A DNA stretch of 14,591 nucleotides. Source: Gammaproteobacteria bacterium. GTDB lineage: Bacteria > Pseudomonadota > Gammaproteobacteria > SZUA-229. The notes below the pieces were generated by a model. The model saw only the letters and a list, made by a program, of their open reading frames with translations, did not search any database and was not told where the DNA came from. The stretch is from positions 1 to 14,591 of the forward strand of contig JALTRC010000045.1 in the NCBI GenBank assembly GCA_026998145.1, in the 5' to 3' direction. The position numbers and the translations under genes were made by a program. Shown in pieces: positions 5,580-12,968 of the stretch; the stretch's first letter is position 1, and each line of letters opens with the position of its first letter.

Positions 5580-7664
5580 TTATTCGATAAATAGCTTCAG
5601 TTCAGCCAGCAGAGTGCTGTTAATAATATTTTCCTGCTGGAAATCAATGTAGCTGGCGCCAATATTTTGAGCAATCAGATTAAATTCAGCCTGATAGTGG
5701 GCGGTTTTAAGCTGTTTGCTGATGCGTGCATCCAGTCGCTGATACTGGGGGGTGTTATTACCTTCTCCGCGCCAGCGTATTTTGTCCTGATAATAAAAGA
5801 TCAGGCTGCTGTTGAAGCTTTCTGTCCAGTTGTGCAGCAACATCAGGTTGTAGGTGCGTGTGGGTGTTTCTGTTGTAAAGCGTTCCAGTGAGGTCTGGTT
5901 TATATCCCGAAATATCTGGCTGTTTGAGTGGGTGTAACTATAGGCAAGGCGTAGTAATGTGTGTTCGCTGGCCTGCCACCGGCTGCTGATTTCCAGCCCG
6001 TGGATAATGGCTTTGCCAGCATTATCGTAACTGTAGGCTCCCCGGTAGTTGGTGACGCCGATACTGTCAAAGGCATCGCAGACGCTGGCATCCCCATCCA
6101 GTGTTTCCAGGCACTGGGTGTCTTTGGGCTGGCCTATCAGATTGCTCTGTTCATCTTTGAATAATTTAATGTCCCATTGCAGCTGGTATTGGCTGATTTC
6201 TCCGATATAGCCAATTTCATATGATCGAATTCGCTCGGGTTGTGGATTCTGGCTGGTGGTAACAAAATCAAAGGTTTTGCCATCTTGAAAAAATGCGCGA
6301 TTATCGGTGTAACTTTCGATAAGGGTCGGCATGCGGTAGGCCTGGGTGGCGCTGATGCGTAGGCTATGTTCGGGATTCAGGTGATAGTTCAGGGCCAGCC
6401 GCGGTGACCAGATGGGCGTATAGCCCCGATAGTTTTCATACATGGTGCCGGCGTTCATTACCATATCCGGCTGGAAATGCCATTCAGTATTGATAAAGCC
6501 GCGTATATGACGGCGCTGGTAGGTGTTGTTTGTGGCAAACATGTCCGGGCTTTCAGCGGTATCTATACGGCTGCCCAGCCCCCAGGAAAGTCGCCAGTCA
6601 GGATTCAGGCGCAGATTATGCTGGAATTCCAGATCATAACGTTGGCTAAAGATGCTGTTGCCCAGCCTGAGACGTTGATCGGGTTCGGCGAATAAGGCAT
6701 TAATCAGCACAGGCAGGTTGGGGTCAAACTCGGAGAACAGCATGGTCTGGAAGTTATCGCGAATATCCTGATGATTATGATAAAACTGTAAGGATATTTC
6801 ATTTTCACTGGCCAGGGAGTGGCTCCATTTTATCTGCTGACTGTTGTAACGGAAATCAACATCCCGCTGGGGTTGATAAACGGTTTCTGTATCCGGCGGA
6901 AACACATCAAAGCCATCATTCTGCTGGCTGCCACTGTAATCGGCTTCAAAGAGGAGTTTGTCGGTCAGGTTAATCTGGTAATCACTGCGCAGGGCAAACT
7001 GGTTAACACTGTAATCATCATAGCGGGAGATCAGGCCGCTGGATTCTTTATGGCGGGCGCTGATACGGTAATCCAGTTTGCCTGCCTGCACTGAGTGGCT
7101 GATGCTTATCTGGCGGGTGTTTTTCCCACCGCCGGTGATTTTGCTTTGGGTGCCTGTCTGTTCAGAAGGATCTTTGGTGATGATATTAACCGTAGCAGAA
7201 AAAGCATTGGCACCATAAGACGCCGCATTAGGGCCGCGGCTCACTTCAATACGGCTAATGTCATCCAGATTCAATGGCAGGCTGAGCCAGCTAACACCGC
7301 CAAAGCCCGCATCGTAAACTGAGCGGCCATCCACTAAAACCTGCATATTGCGGGCATAGCGATCACTCATGCCATGATAGGTAACGGTGGGAATGCTACC
7401 GGTGACCTGGCCCACCTGAAAGCCGGGAACCAGTTTAAGTATCTGGGGAATTGTCTGTGCGCCGGATGCCTGAATTAAATCCTGATTAATAATCGTCATG
7501 GATTGGGGGGCATCTTTTAACGGCTGGCTCAGGCGAGTGGCCGATAATATAACCGGTAAGTCATCCAGAAAATCGCTCTCTGAAATGAAATCGTCCGTTG
7601 ATTGTGCATTAAGAATTGAGGGCGCCTGCAGAATTACCATTAAAACATGGCGAGGCTTAATCAT
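5580..7664 (-). CDS. TonB-dependent outer-membrane receptor
   Basis: The 694-residue protein has a signal peptide (about residues 1-20, LNA-QS cleavage), a TonB-box-like segment DLPVILSATR (35-44), a plug domain (about 45-165, with DAPQSMTII, GMSDRYARNMQVLVDGRSVY and IEVSRGPNAASYGANAFSATVNIITK), and a 22-strand-type barrel to the end. It should import a scarce ligand across the outer membrane using TonB energy. The plug and the spacing resemble the broad vitamin B12/siderophore receptor class, but no feature fixes the substrate. A Cys pair in QCLETLDGDASVC probably makes a disulfide in an outer loop. The C-terminus is LKLFIE, so the usual final aromatic is followed by two extra residues. The ribosome binding site before the ATG at 7664 is weak; Met9 is a possible alternative. 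No dedicated transporter genes adjoin it. Confidence 0.92.
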   Translation of the reverse strand: MIKPRHVLMVILQAPSILNAQSTDDFISESDFLDDLPVILSATRLSQPLKDAPQSMTIINQDLIQASGAQTIPQILKLVPGFQVGQVTGSIPTVTYHGMSDRYARNMQVLVDGRSVYDAGFGGVSWLSLPLNLDDISRIEVSRGPNAASYGANAFSATVNIITKDPSEQTGTQSKITGGGKNTRQISISHSVQAGKLDYRISARHKESSGLISRYDDYSVNQFALRSDYQINLTDKLLFEADYSGSQQNDGFDVFPPDTETVYQPQRDVDFRYNSQQIKWSHSLASENEISLQFYHNHQDIRDNFQTMLFSEFDPNLPVLINALFAEPDQRLRLGNSIFSQRYDLEFQHNLRLNPDWRLSWGLGSRIDTAESPDMFATNNTYQRRHIRGFINTEWHFQPDMVMNAGTMYENYRGYTPIWSPRLALNYHLNPEHSLRISATQAYRMPTLIESYTDNRAFFQDGKTFDFVTTSQNPQPERIRSYEIGYIGEISQYQLQWDIKLFKDEQSNLIGQPKDTQCLETLDGDASVCDAFDSIGVTNYRGAYSYDNAGKAIIHGLEISSRWQASEHTLLRLAYSYTHSNSQIFRDINQTSLERFTTETPTRTYNLMLLHNWTESFNSSLIFYYQDKIRWRGEGNNTPQYQRLDARISKQLKTAHYQAEFNLIAQNIGASYIDFQQENIINSTLLAELKLFIE

Positions 7665-7796
7665 GCATTTTTTGTCTATTTGAATCGAATTAAACGGATA
7701 CTAGCAGTATATGTTTATAGTTGCCAGATTCGGTAGTTTCGTAAGGGCGGTTAATGCGGCATAATCAGCCACAGTTTATTTGAATCTGGAGTGTGT

Positions 7797-8645
7797 GTGA
7801 AATTTACCCTGCAAGAGTTCCGCGACTGGAAACATAAAAAAGTTACCCTGCTGGGTATGTCCGGTGTGGGTAAAACCTATTTATCCACCTTGTTGCGTGA
7901 TAGTCACTGGTTTCATTTTTCCGGTGACTATCGCATCGGCACCCGTTATCTGGATGAGCTGATTCTGGATATGATCAAGCAGCAGGCCATGCAGACACCG
8001 TTTTTAAAAGAGCTGCTGCGTAATGACTGGATTTATATTCGCAATAATATAAAGGTGCATGATCTGGGGCCGGTGCTCAGCTATGTGGGTAAGCTGGGTA
8101 ACCCGGAGAAGGGCGGCGTTGAGCTGGAAGATTTTATTGAACGCCAGGCCCAGTATCGCAAGGCAGAAATTGCCACCATGCTGGACGTGCCCGATTTTAT
8201 TAACAAGGCGCAGAATATTTATGGTTACGATCATTTTGTCAATGATGTGGGTGGCAGCCTGTGCGAGCTGGATAATGATGAAGCCCTGCAAACCCTCGTT
8301 GACCACACACTGATTTTATATATTCAGGTCACCAATAAAGCCGAAGAAGATAAATTAATTGCCCGCGCACAAAGTGCCCCTAAGCCCTTATATTACCGGC
8401 CGGAGTTTTTAGAGGAACAGCTGGCTATTTATCTGGCAGAAAATAATCTGCAATATGCGGCGCAAATGGAACCGGATGATTTTACCCGCTGGGTTTTCCC
8501 CCGCTTATTTCATTCACGTATTCCACGTTACGAAGCCATTGCCAAACCCCATGGTTATACGGTGACGTCAGAAGAAGTGGCAAAAGTGAAAAACGAAGAC
8601 GATTTTATTCAACTGCTTGAAACGGCTATTCAGAGGAATCAGTAA
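7797..8645 (+). CDS. P-loop ATPase, partner gene of metA
   Basis: This 282-residue cytoplasmic protein has a Walker A motif GMSGVGKT at residues 20-27, after a short N-terminal strand. HFVNDVGGS around Asp150 may be the Walker B strand. The segment GDYRIGTRYL after the P-loop helix resembles the layout of nucleotide- or metabolite-kinase folds, but I do not recognise a named family. I choose GTG 7797, because GGAG at 7788-7791 is spaced 5 bases from it; the GTG at 7791 would overlap that site. Its stop TAA shares one base with the ATG of metA (TAATG), so the two are translationally coupled and probably act together. Chaperone-like help to MetA, a regulatory ATPase, or a small-molecule kinase are all open. 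Role unknown. Confidence 0.8.
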   Translation: MKFTLQEFRDWKHKKVTLLGMSGVGKTYLSTLLRDSHWFHFSGDYRIGTRYLDELILDMIKQQAMQTPFLKELLRNDWIYIRNNIKVHDLGPVLSYVGKLGNPEKGGVELEDFIERQAQYRKAEIATMLDVPDFINKAQNIYGYDHFVNDVGGSLCELDNDEALQTLVDHTLILYIQVTNKAEEDKLIARAQSAPKPLYYRPEFLEEQLAIYLAENNLQYAAQMEPDDFTRWVFPRLFHSRIPRYEAIAKPHGYTVTSEEVAKVKNEDDFIQLLETAIQRNQ

Positions 8646-9712
8646 TGCCACTGGTTGCACATAATCAACTGCCATCATTTAAACGTTTGCAGGACGAAGG
8701 TATCCGGGTACTGGCGCCGGATTTTGCCCTGCATCAGGATATACGTGAGCTGCATATCGGCCTGCTGAACATGATGCCCGATGCGGCACTGGCGGCCACC
8801 GAGCGGCAGTTTTTCAGGCTGATTGGTGAGAGTAATCCTATTGCCCAGTTTTATGTGCATCCCTTTACGCTGGAAGAAATTACCCGGGGCGCCGATGCCC
8901 AGGCACATATCGATCAGTATTATGAAAGCTTTACGCAAATAAAAGAGCAGGGGCTGGATGGTTTAATTATTACCGGCGCAAATGTGATTGGCGCCGAATT
9001 ATCCTGCCAGCCATTCTGGAAGCCGCTGAAAGAAGTGGTGGACTGGGCCTATGAAAATGTAACATCAACCCTGTGCTCCTGTCTGGCCACCCATGCGGTA
9101 ATGGAGTTTGCCTACTGGCAAAGACGCCAGCCCCAGGAGGAAAAAGTCTGGGGCGTATTTCCCCATCGGGTGGTGGACCAGTCGCATCCCTTAACCAATG
9201 ATATTAATACCCGTTTTGATGTGCCCCATTCCCGCTGGAATGCGGTAACCGCCGAACAGTTTAAGGAAGCCGGTTTAAACATACTGGTAGAAAGCGACTG
9301 TGGTCATGTGCATCTGGCGACGTCACCGGATGGTTTTCGTCAGGTGCTTTTTCAGGGGCACCCGGAATACGATACGATTTCATTATTAAAAGAATACAAG
9401 CGTGAAGTGATACTGTATATCAAAGGGGAGCGTGATGATTACCCGCCCTTTCCCCGGCATTATTTTTCGGCTTATGTAAAAGCTATTTTTAATGAATACC
9501 GCTACCGGCTACAGGCCAGCGATAATCCCGTGGATTTAATCAGTGAATTTCCTGAAGCGCAGGTTATTCCCCATCTGGATAATACCTGGCGTGACTCCGC
9601 CGATGCTGTTGTCGGTAACTGGATCGGCCTGATTTATCAGACCACCAACAGTGATCGAAAAATTCCGTTTATGGAAGGCATTGACTCAAATAATCCTTTA
9701 GGTATTCTGTAG
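8645..9712 (+). CDS. metA: Homoserine O-acyltransferase of the MetA (HTS) family
   Basis: The 355-residue enzyme activates homoserine for methionine synthesis by O-acylation, normally with succinyl-CoA. It aligns with E. coli MetA through LLNMMPDA (LNLMPKK), GLIITGAN, STLCSCLATHAV, VPHSRWN and FQGHPEYD. The catalytic residues are Cys146 (second Cys of CSC), His239 and Glu241, equivalent to E. coli Cys142, His235 and Glu237. It is about 45 residues longer than E. coli MetA; much of the extra length is at the C-terminus, in the region ending NWIGLIYQ...PFMEGID. The residue aligned with E. coli Gly111, known to influence the choice between succinyl- and acetyl-CoA, is Ile115 by simple alignment, so the donor is not certain. 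It is coupled to the upstream ATPase gene by a one-base overlap. No MetJ-box tandem repeat was seen upstream. Confidence 0.93.
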   Translation: MPLVAHNQLPSFKRLQDEGIRVLAPDFALHQDIRELHIGLLNMMPDAALAATERQFFRLIGESNPIAQFYVHPFTLEEITRGADAQAHIDQYYESFTQIKEQGLDGLIITGANVIGAELSCQPFWKPLKEVVDWAYENVTSTLCSCLATHAVMEFAYWQRRQPQEEKVWGVFPHRVVDQSHPLTNDINTRFDVPHSRWNAVTAEQFKEAGLNILVESDCGHVHLATSPDGFRQVLFQGHPEYDTISLLKEYKREVILYIKGERDDYPPFPRHYFSAYVKAIFNEYRYRLQASDNPVDLISEFPEAQVIPHLDNTWRDSADAVVGNWIGLIYQTTNSDRKIPFMEGIDSNNPLGIL

Positions 9713-9749
9713 CTCCTTAAAAAAATCATCAGTGCATCAGGGATACAGG

Positions 9750-10155
9750 ATGTTTGTTGTTTACCATGCAGAGAATATTGTTGATGCCTATCTGGTTCGT
9801 AACCTGCTCAAAAGCTACGATATAGAAGCCTAGGGAATCTTTGATTAATTCTGGACGAAACAGTTTGTATCTCAATTCTTCTGATTCAAGGCGTCGAATC
9901 GCGCGTAATAGCAGGCTATTGGGAAGATTCGCAACGCAGGAGCAGGAGAATTGAGATGCGAAATGTGAGTTCATGAATTATTCAGAGGTTCCCTAGCTAT
10001 TAGGTGAGTATTTACAGGGCGCCATGGGCGAGTTGCCGGTAAATGATTTAATCCGTGTGGTTGTGCCTCAACAGGATGTTGAAAGCTCTTTAGATATAAT
10101 AAAAAAATGGCAGCAGGATGATGATCGTTCCAGTAAAAGCCATGATTCACTATAA
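9750..10155 (+). pseudogene. DUF2007 (putative signal-transducing protein) gene split by a miniature element
   Basis: The 5' piece, from ATG 9750 with AGGGA six bases before it, encodes MFVVYHAENIVDAYLVRNL and ends ...SYDIEA at TAG 9831-9833. The 3' piece, from 9997 to TAA 10155, encodes LLGEYLQGAMGELPVNDLI, then RVVVPQQDVESSLDIIKKW. Joined, they make a normal DUF2007 protein of about 80 residues: the family has an N-terminal beta-alpha unit, a GEYLQGAxGELP motif and a C-terminal valine-rich strand. Everything between (9830-9996) is the palindromic element. The frames differ by one with the element in place, and its left end supplies a stop, so the full protein cannot be made. The gene follows metA by 37 bases on the same strand. 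Its exact role in the family is unknown. Confidence 0.85.
9830..9996. mobile_element. Palindromic miniature element (MITE) inserted in the DUF2007 gene
   Basis: The left arm starts CTAGGGAATCTTTGATTAAT and the right arm, read inverted, starts CTAGGGAACCTCTGAATAAT. The arms match, with mismatches but almost no gaps, through a shared TATCTCAATTCT/CATCTCAATTCT block. The centre is AATAGC-AG-GCTATT (9907-9920), exactly midway. The element is therefore one near-complete inverted repeat of about 160 bp, bordered by CTAG on both sides. CTAG may be a 4-bp target duplication (element 9834-9992); TA is the alternative. It encodes no transposase; the 81-codon minus frame across it is an accident. Ends and target remind me of IS5-type elements, but I cannot assign a family. 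A transcript through it would fold into one long hairpin. Confidence 0.85.
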
Positions 10156-10196
10156 ATCTCTTTACGTGCTTGCTTAATAGGCTTTGTAGGCGCTTA

Positions 10197-11918
10197 TTAA
10201 AAACTCCCAAATGAGCGGCGTTGAGGTTTTTTCGCTTCTTCAGCAGGTGCTTTTTCTGTTTTTGTAGAGGGCCGTTTTTTGCTGAGCTGTTGTTTACGCA
10301 GTTGCAGTTCTTTATCCAGCTGGGCTTTTTGATACTGGCTTTTCAGTTTAAATATTTCGTTTTGTGTCCTGGATAATTCTGCATGGGCCGGTGCGATATT
10401 GATAACGGTTTGAATATGTTTGTCAGCATCTTCAAACTGATTTTTTAATGCGCTGCTATGGGCTAGCTTAAGATGAAGGCTGGCAACTTGCTGTATGCCA
10501 TCTACAGCATGTCTGTTTTTATGATCCAGCTTTAGTGCACGACGGTATAGCCTGTAAGCTTCATTGAGCTTTTTGTTGAGTAATTTATTGTCTGCCTGCT
10601 GTAGAAGGCTGGATATTTTTTTCTGTTGTTCAATTTTTTTCTTTTCCTGAGCCTGTTTCTTAGCAGCCCGTTGCCGCATTTCAGCCAGACGTTGTGAGCG
10701 AGCCTTTTGAGCGGCTTCTTCCTGTGCTAATTTTTGCTTAAGTTGTCTGGCCTGTTGAAGGCGCTTAGCTTCCTGTTCTTCAAGTATGGCTTTTTTTGTG
10801 GCCTCAATCAGTGCCTGCTCACGGCGCTTTCGCTCCGCTTCCTGTTGTCGCTGATCTTGCTGTTGTTGAGCTTTTAACTGCTGCTCTATGGCCAGCTGCT
10901 GGGCTGCGGATGGTTTATCTGCTACTGGCAGGCCTGAGTCATTGCCTGTTTGCTGGAAAAAGTAAAAACCAGTAGCCGCCGCTGCGCTAATAGCTAGCAG
11001 GGCGCCTATGATTATTCCTGTGCGAGATTTTTTAGCTGAAGGGATAGCATCAATTAGCTGAGTTTCTTTTGCATTCTCACCCAGCTCGCTTGCCGAATAA
11101 AACTCTGTTGCCCGAGTCGGTTTATTGCCTTTTTCGATGTCTTCAATATCATGAATTATCTCCTGGCAGCTCTGATACCTGTCTATTGGTTGCTTGGCCA
11201 TGAGTTTATTCAGTAATGTCTGGTATTTGGCCTGCTCACCCTCTAGTTCTGGTATAGGGGCATCAATGTGTTTAAATACAATAGCAATGGTGGAATCAGC
11301 ATCGTAAGGCACCTTGCCGGTAAGCATTTCATATAACATAATGCCGATGCTGTAGATGTCGGAGCAGGGGGTTAATTCCTGACCCTGTGCCTGTTCGGGG
11401 CTCATATAGTGGGCGGTGCCGATAACGGTTCCCACTGCTGTCATTTTGGTTTCTGATTTTGTGGCACGGGCAATGCCGAAGTCTGTAATAACGGCACTGC
11501 CATTTTCCCGGAACATAATGTTCTCGGGTTTTATATCCCGATGGATAAAGCCTTTTTCATGGGCATAATAAAGCCCAGCGCAAACCTGTTTTATAACAGA
11601 TAAGGTTTCATTATCGGAAATTCCCGATTTGATTTTATCATCCAGAGTAATGCCGGGCAGAAACTCCATGGCGATATAATGATATTGCTCGAAGATTCCC
11701 ACATCGAAAACAGTCACAATATTGTGGTGTGACAGTTTGGCTACAATACGGGCTTCCCGGATAAAACGTTCACTATAGGATGAGTCGGTTGCCAGATTAG
11801 GAAACATGACCTTGATGGCGACATCTCGATCCAGCCCTTCATGGCGAGCCAGATAAACTTTGGCCATGCCGCCACGACCAATTTCCTTGATGATTTTATA
11901 ACCGGGTAATTCGAGCAA
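10197..11918 (-). CDS. Hanks-type Ser/Thr protein kinase with periplasmic coiled coil and TPR-like region
   Basis: The 573-residue protein has a complete kinase domain at about 7-262: glycine loop GRGGMAKV (14-21), Lys36 in AIKV, Glu55, HRDIKPEN (126-133), DFG (146-148), GTAHYMSPEQ and DIYSIGIMLYEM. One membrane segment follows at about 299-321. The C-terminal 250 residues should lie in the periplasm: a Gln/Glu/Lys/Arg/Ala-rich coiled coil at about 337-440, a TPR-like helical repeat region (441-520) and a Lys-rich tail ending QRRSFGSF. It should autophosphorylate and modify cytoplasmic targets. The start is TTG at 11918, with AGGA 7 bases before it; the protein begins right at the kinase fold, and no ATG fits. 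A promoter TTCAAT-18-TACAAT (minus strand, 11970-11975 and 11946-11951) is plausible. The PP2C gene at the window end is the likely opposing phosphatase. Confidence 0.93.
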   Translation of the reverse strand: MLELPGYKIIKEIGRGGMAKVYLARHEGLDRDVAIKVMFPNLATDSSYSERFIREARIVAKLSHHNIVTVFDVGIFEQYHYIAMEFLPGITLDDKIKSGISDNETLSVIKQVCAGLYYAHEKGFIHRDIKPENIMFRENGSAVITDFGIARATKSETKMTAVGTVIGTAHYMSPEQAQGQELTPCSDIYSIGIMLYEMLTGKVPYDADSTIAIVFKHIDAPIPELEGEQAKYQTLLNKLMAKQPIDRYQSCQEIIHDIEDIEKGNKPTRATEFYSASELGENAKETQLIDAIPSAKKSRTGIIIGALLAISAAAATGFYFFQQTGNDSGLPVADKPSAAQQLAIEQQLKAQQQQDQRQQEAERKRREQALIEATKKAILEEQEAKRLQQARQLKQKLAQEEAAQKARSQRLAEMRQRAAKKQAQEKKKIEQQKKISSLLQQADNKLLNKKLNEAYRLYRRALKLDHKNRHAVDGIQQVASLHLKLAHSSALKNQFEDADKHIQTVINIAPAHAELSRTQNEIFKLKSQYQKAQLDKELQLRKQQLSKKRPSTKTEKAPAEEAKKPQRRSFGSF

Positions 11919-12017
11919 TGCCTTGTCCTGATATTCGCTAAGAGTATTGTAACTCGTTGTTTTTATTAAATTGAACCGTATGATTGTAGCTGGATTTTAG
12001 CATTATACCTGTTTAAT

Positions 12018-12031
12018 TCCAGAATTAATCA
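12018..12031 (-). repeat. Possible fragment of the miniature-element end
   Basis: TCCAGAATTAATCA is the exact reverse complement of 9842-9855 in the left end of the full element. Outside these 14 bases there is no further match; the terminal bases are replaced by GGCCGG. It lies between the kinase and the outer-membrane protein gene. It could be an old remnant or chance in AT-rich DNA. Confidence 0.2.
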
Positions 12032-12113
12032 GGCCGGCTGCCACTGGAATATCCAGAAAGCCCTGGTGAATAAAAATTTATGGCTTATCTAAATGGAAAT
12101 ATCTTTTCCTGTA

Positions 12114-12142
12114 TTGATAAGCCGCATACTGGATACTACACT
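12114..12142 (+). promoter_or_regulatory. Candidate promoter of the outer-membrane protein gene
   Basis: TTGATA (12114-12119) and TACACT (12137-12142) are separated by 17 bases, a good sigma-70 arrangement. It would start transcription about 25 bases before ATG 12173. This also argues against an upstream ATG at 12080, which would precede the promoter. Confidence 0.4.
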
Positions 12143-12172
12143 TGCGTTAATCTAAAAAAGGTGGCGATTAAT

Positions 12173-12910
12173 ATGAATAGAATAATTAAGTCTTTATTGG
12201 TTGGCGGACTCATGACAGCTGCCGCATCGGCACATGCAGAATCATCGGTTAGCTGGATACCAACGAATGGTTTGTCTTATAAAATGCTACAGTATGGTGT
12301 GGGCAGTGTATCAGCAGATACCAGTTTTATGAGTATGGATCTGGGTATAGTAGCGGCTTTTGACGGTTTTTATATATCAGCTGATCTTGATCAGGCGCTG
12401 GATGATGGTAGCTTTGATGGTGGTCTTGGTTACAAGGGTTCGAGCGATGTTATGAATCTTACAATAGGCTGTAACTGTTTATCATTTGTTCAGGATCTAA
12501 CTGTATTTGCAGGCTATACCTCTATCGATACTCTTGTAGATGGTGGAACTGCATTTCAGGAAAGTGCCAATGATGCCGGTTTTTTTGTAGGGGCAAGTTA
12601 TCCTTTTGTTATTGCCAACAGCGGCCAGCTGACAGCAAGTATGGCTTATGCATCACTTGACGGTAAATCGCTTGGTCGCCTTCCCACAGATGATATCACC
12701 TTTCTAGGTGACACAACCGGAATTAGCTACGGTATATCCTGGACCTCGTCCCTATCTGCCAATGTTAATTATTCACTGTCGGCAAAAGTAAATGATTACA
12801 CGTTTGATCTTAGCAGTGTTTCAAATAGTGCGGGCGCCACACTACCTGCCACAGGTAGTCGTGATCGTGTATTCACAATATTAGGGGCCAAAGTGACTTA
12901 TTTCTTTTGA
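12173..12910 (+). CDS. Small outer-membrane beta-barrel protein, family unknown
   Basis: The 245-residue product opens with a clear signal peptide, MNRIIKSLLVGGLMTAAASA, and a probable cut at AHA-ESS (residue 22). The mature protein has about eight to ten short alternating strands rich in Gly, Ser, Asp and Tyr, such as FYISADLDQAL and LTVFAGYTSI. It ends KVTYFF, the aromatic C-terminus used for barrel assembly. A Cys-Asn-Cys pair sits in GCNCLSF. I cannot name a family; its size resembles OmpA-barrel or OmpW-like proteins. The frame is open upstream to an ATG at 12080, but AAGGTGG before ATG 12173 and the signal peptide fix the start here. It sits between the kinase and the DUF4384-like gene, in opposite orientation to both. 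Confidence 0.75.
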   Translation: MNRIIKSLLVGGLMTAAASAHAESSVSWIPTNGLSYKMLQYGVGSVSADTSFMSMDLGIVAAFDGFYISADLDQALDDGSFDGGLGYKGSSDVMNLTIGCNCLSFVQDLTVFAGYTSIDTLVDGGTAFQESANDAGFFVGASYPFVIANSGQLTASMAYASLDGKSLGRLPTDDITFLGDTTGISYGISWTSSLSANVNYSLSAKVNDYTFDLSSVSNSAGATLPATGSRDRVFTILGAKVTYFF

Positions 12911-12933
12911 TGTGTCTGGTCGCTATTTTAAAC

Positions 12934-12968
12934 GTGAAATGTGAGTTCATGAATTGATCAGAGCTTCC
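12934..12968 (+). repeat. Solo end of the palindromic miniature element
   Basis: These 35 bases match 9958-9992, the right end of the full element, in 31 positions, including GAAATGTGAGTTCATGAATT without a break. The rest of the element is absent and no CTAG follows TTCC. The piece lies between two convergent genes, and its outer end carries the stop codon and final codons of the minus-strand DUF4384-like gene. Confidence 0.75.

Noticed and set aside
5580..5600. Frameshift at the end of the TonB receptor, because it ends FIE and not in an aromatic residue
   Set aside because: The frame is continuous, the length is normal and short extensions after the last barrel strand occur in the family. 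No compensating frame gives a better end.
7683..7796. Riboswitch or MetJ operator in front of the ATPase-metA pair
   Set aside because: The leader is about 110 bases. I find neither tandem AGACGTCT-like MetJ boxes nor a fold I can match to SAM or SAH riboswitches.
9729..9974. An 81-codon open frame on the minus strand starting MNSHFASQFSC
   Set aside because: It runs through the palindromic element and into the inverted 5' part of the DUF2007 gene. The DUF2007 reading on the plus strand is clearly the real gene, and the minus frame has no independent support.
12080..12172. Upstream start for the outer-membrane protein at ATG 12080
   Set aside because: It would put 31 residues before a perfect signal peptide. 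A ribosome binding site and a promoter fit the ATG at 12173 instead.
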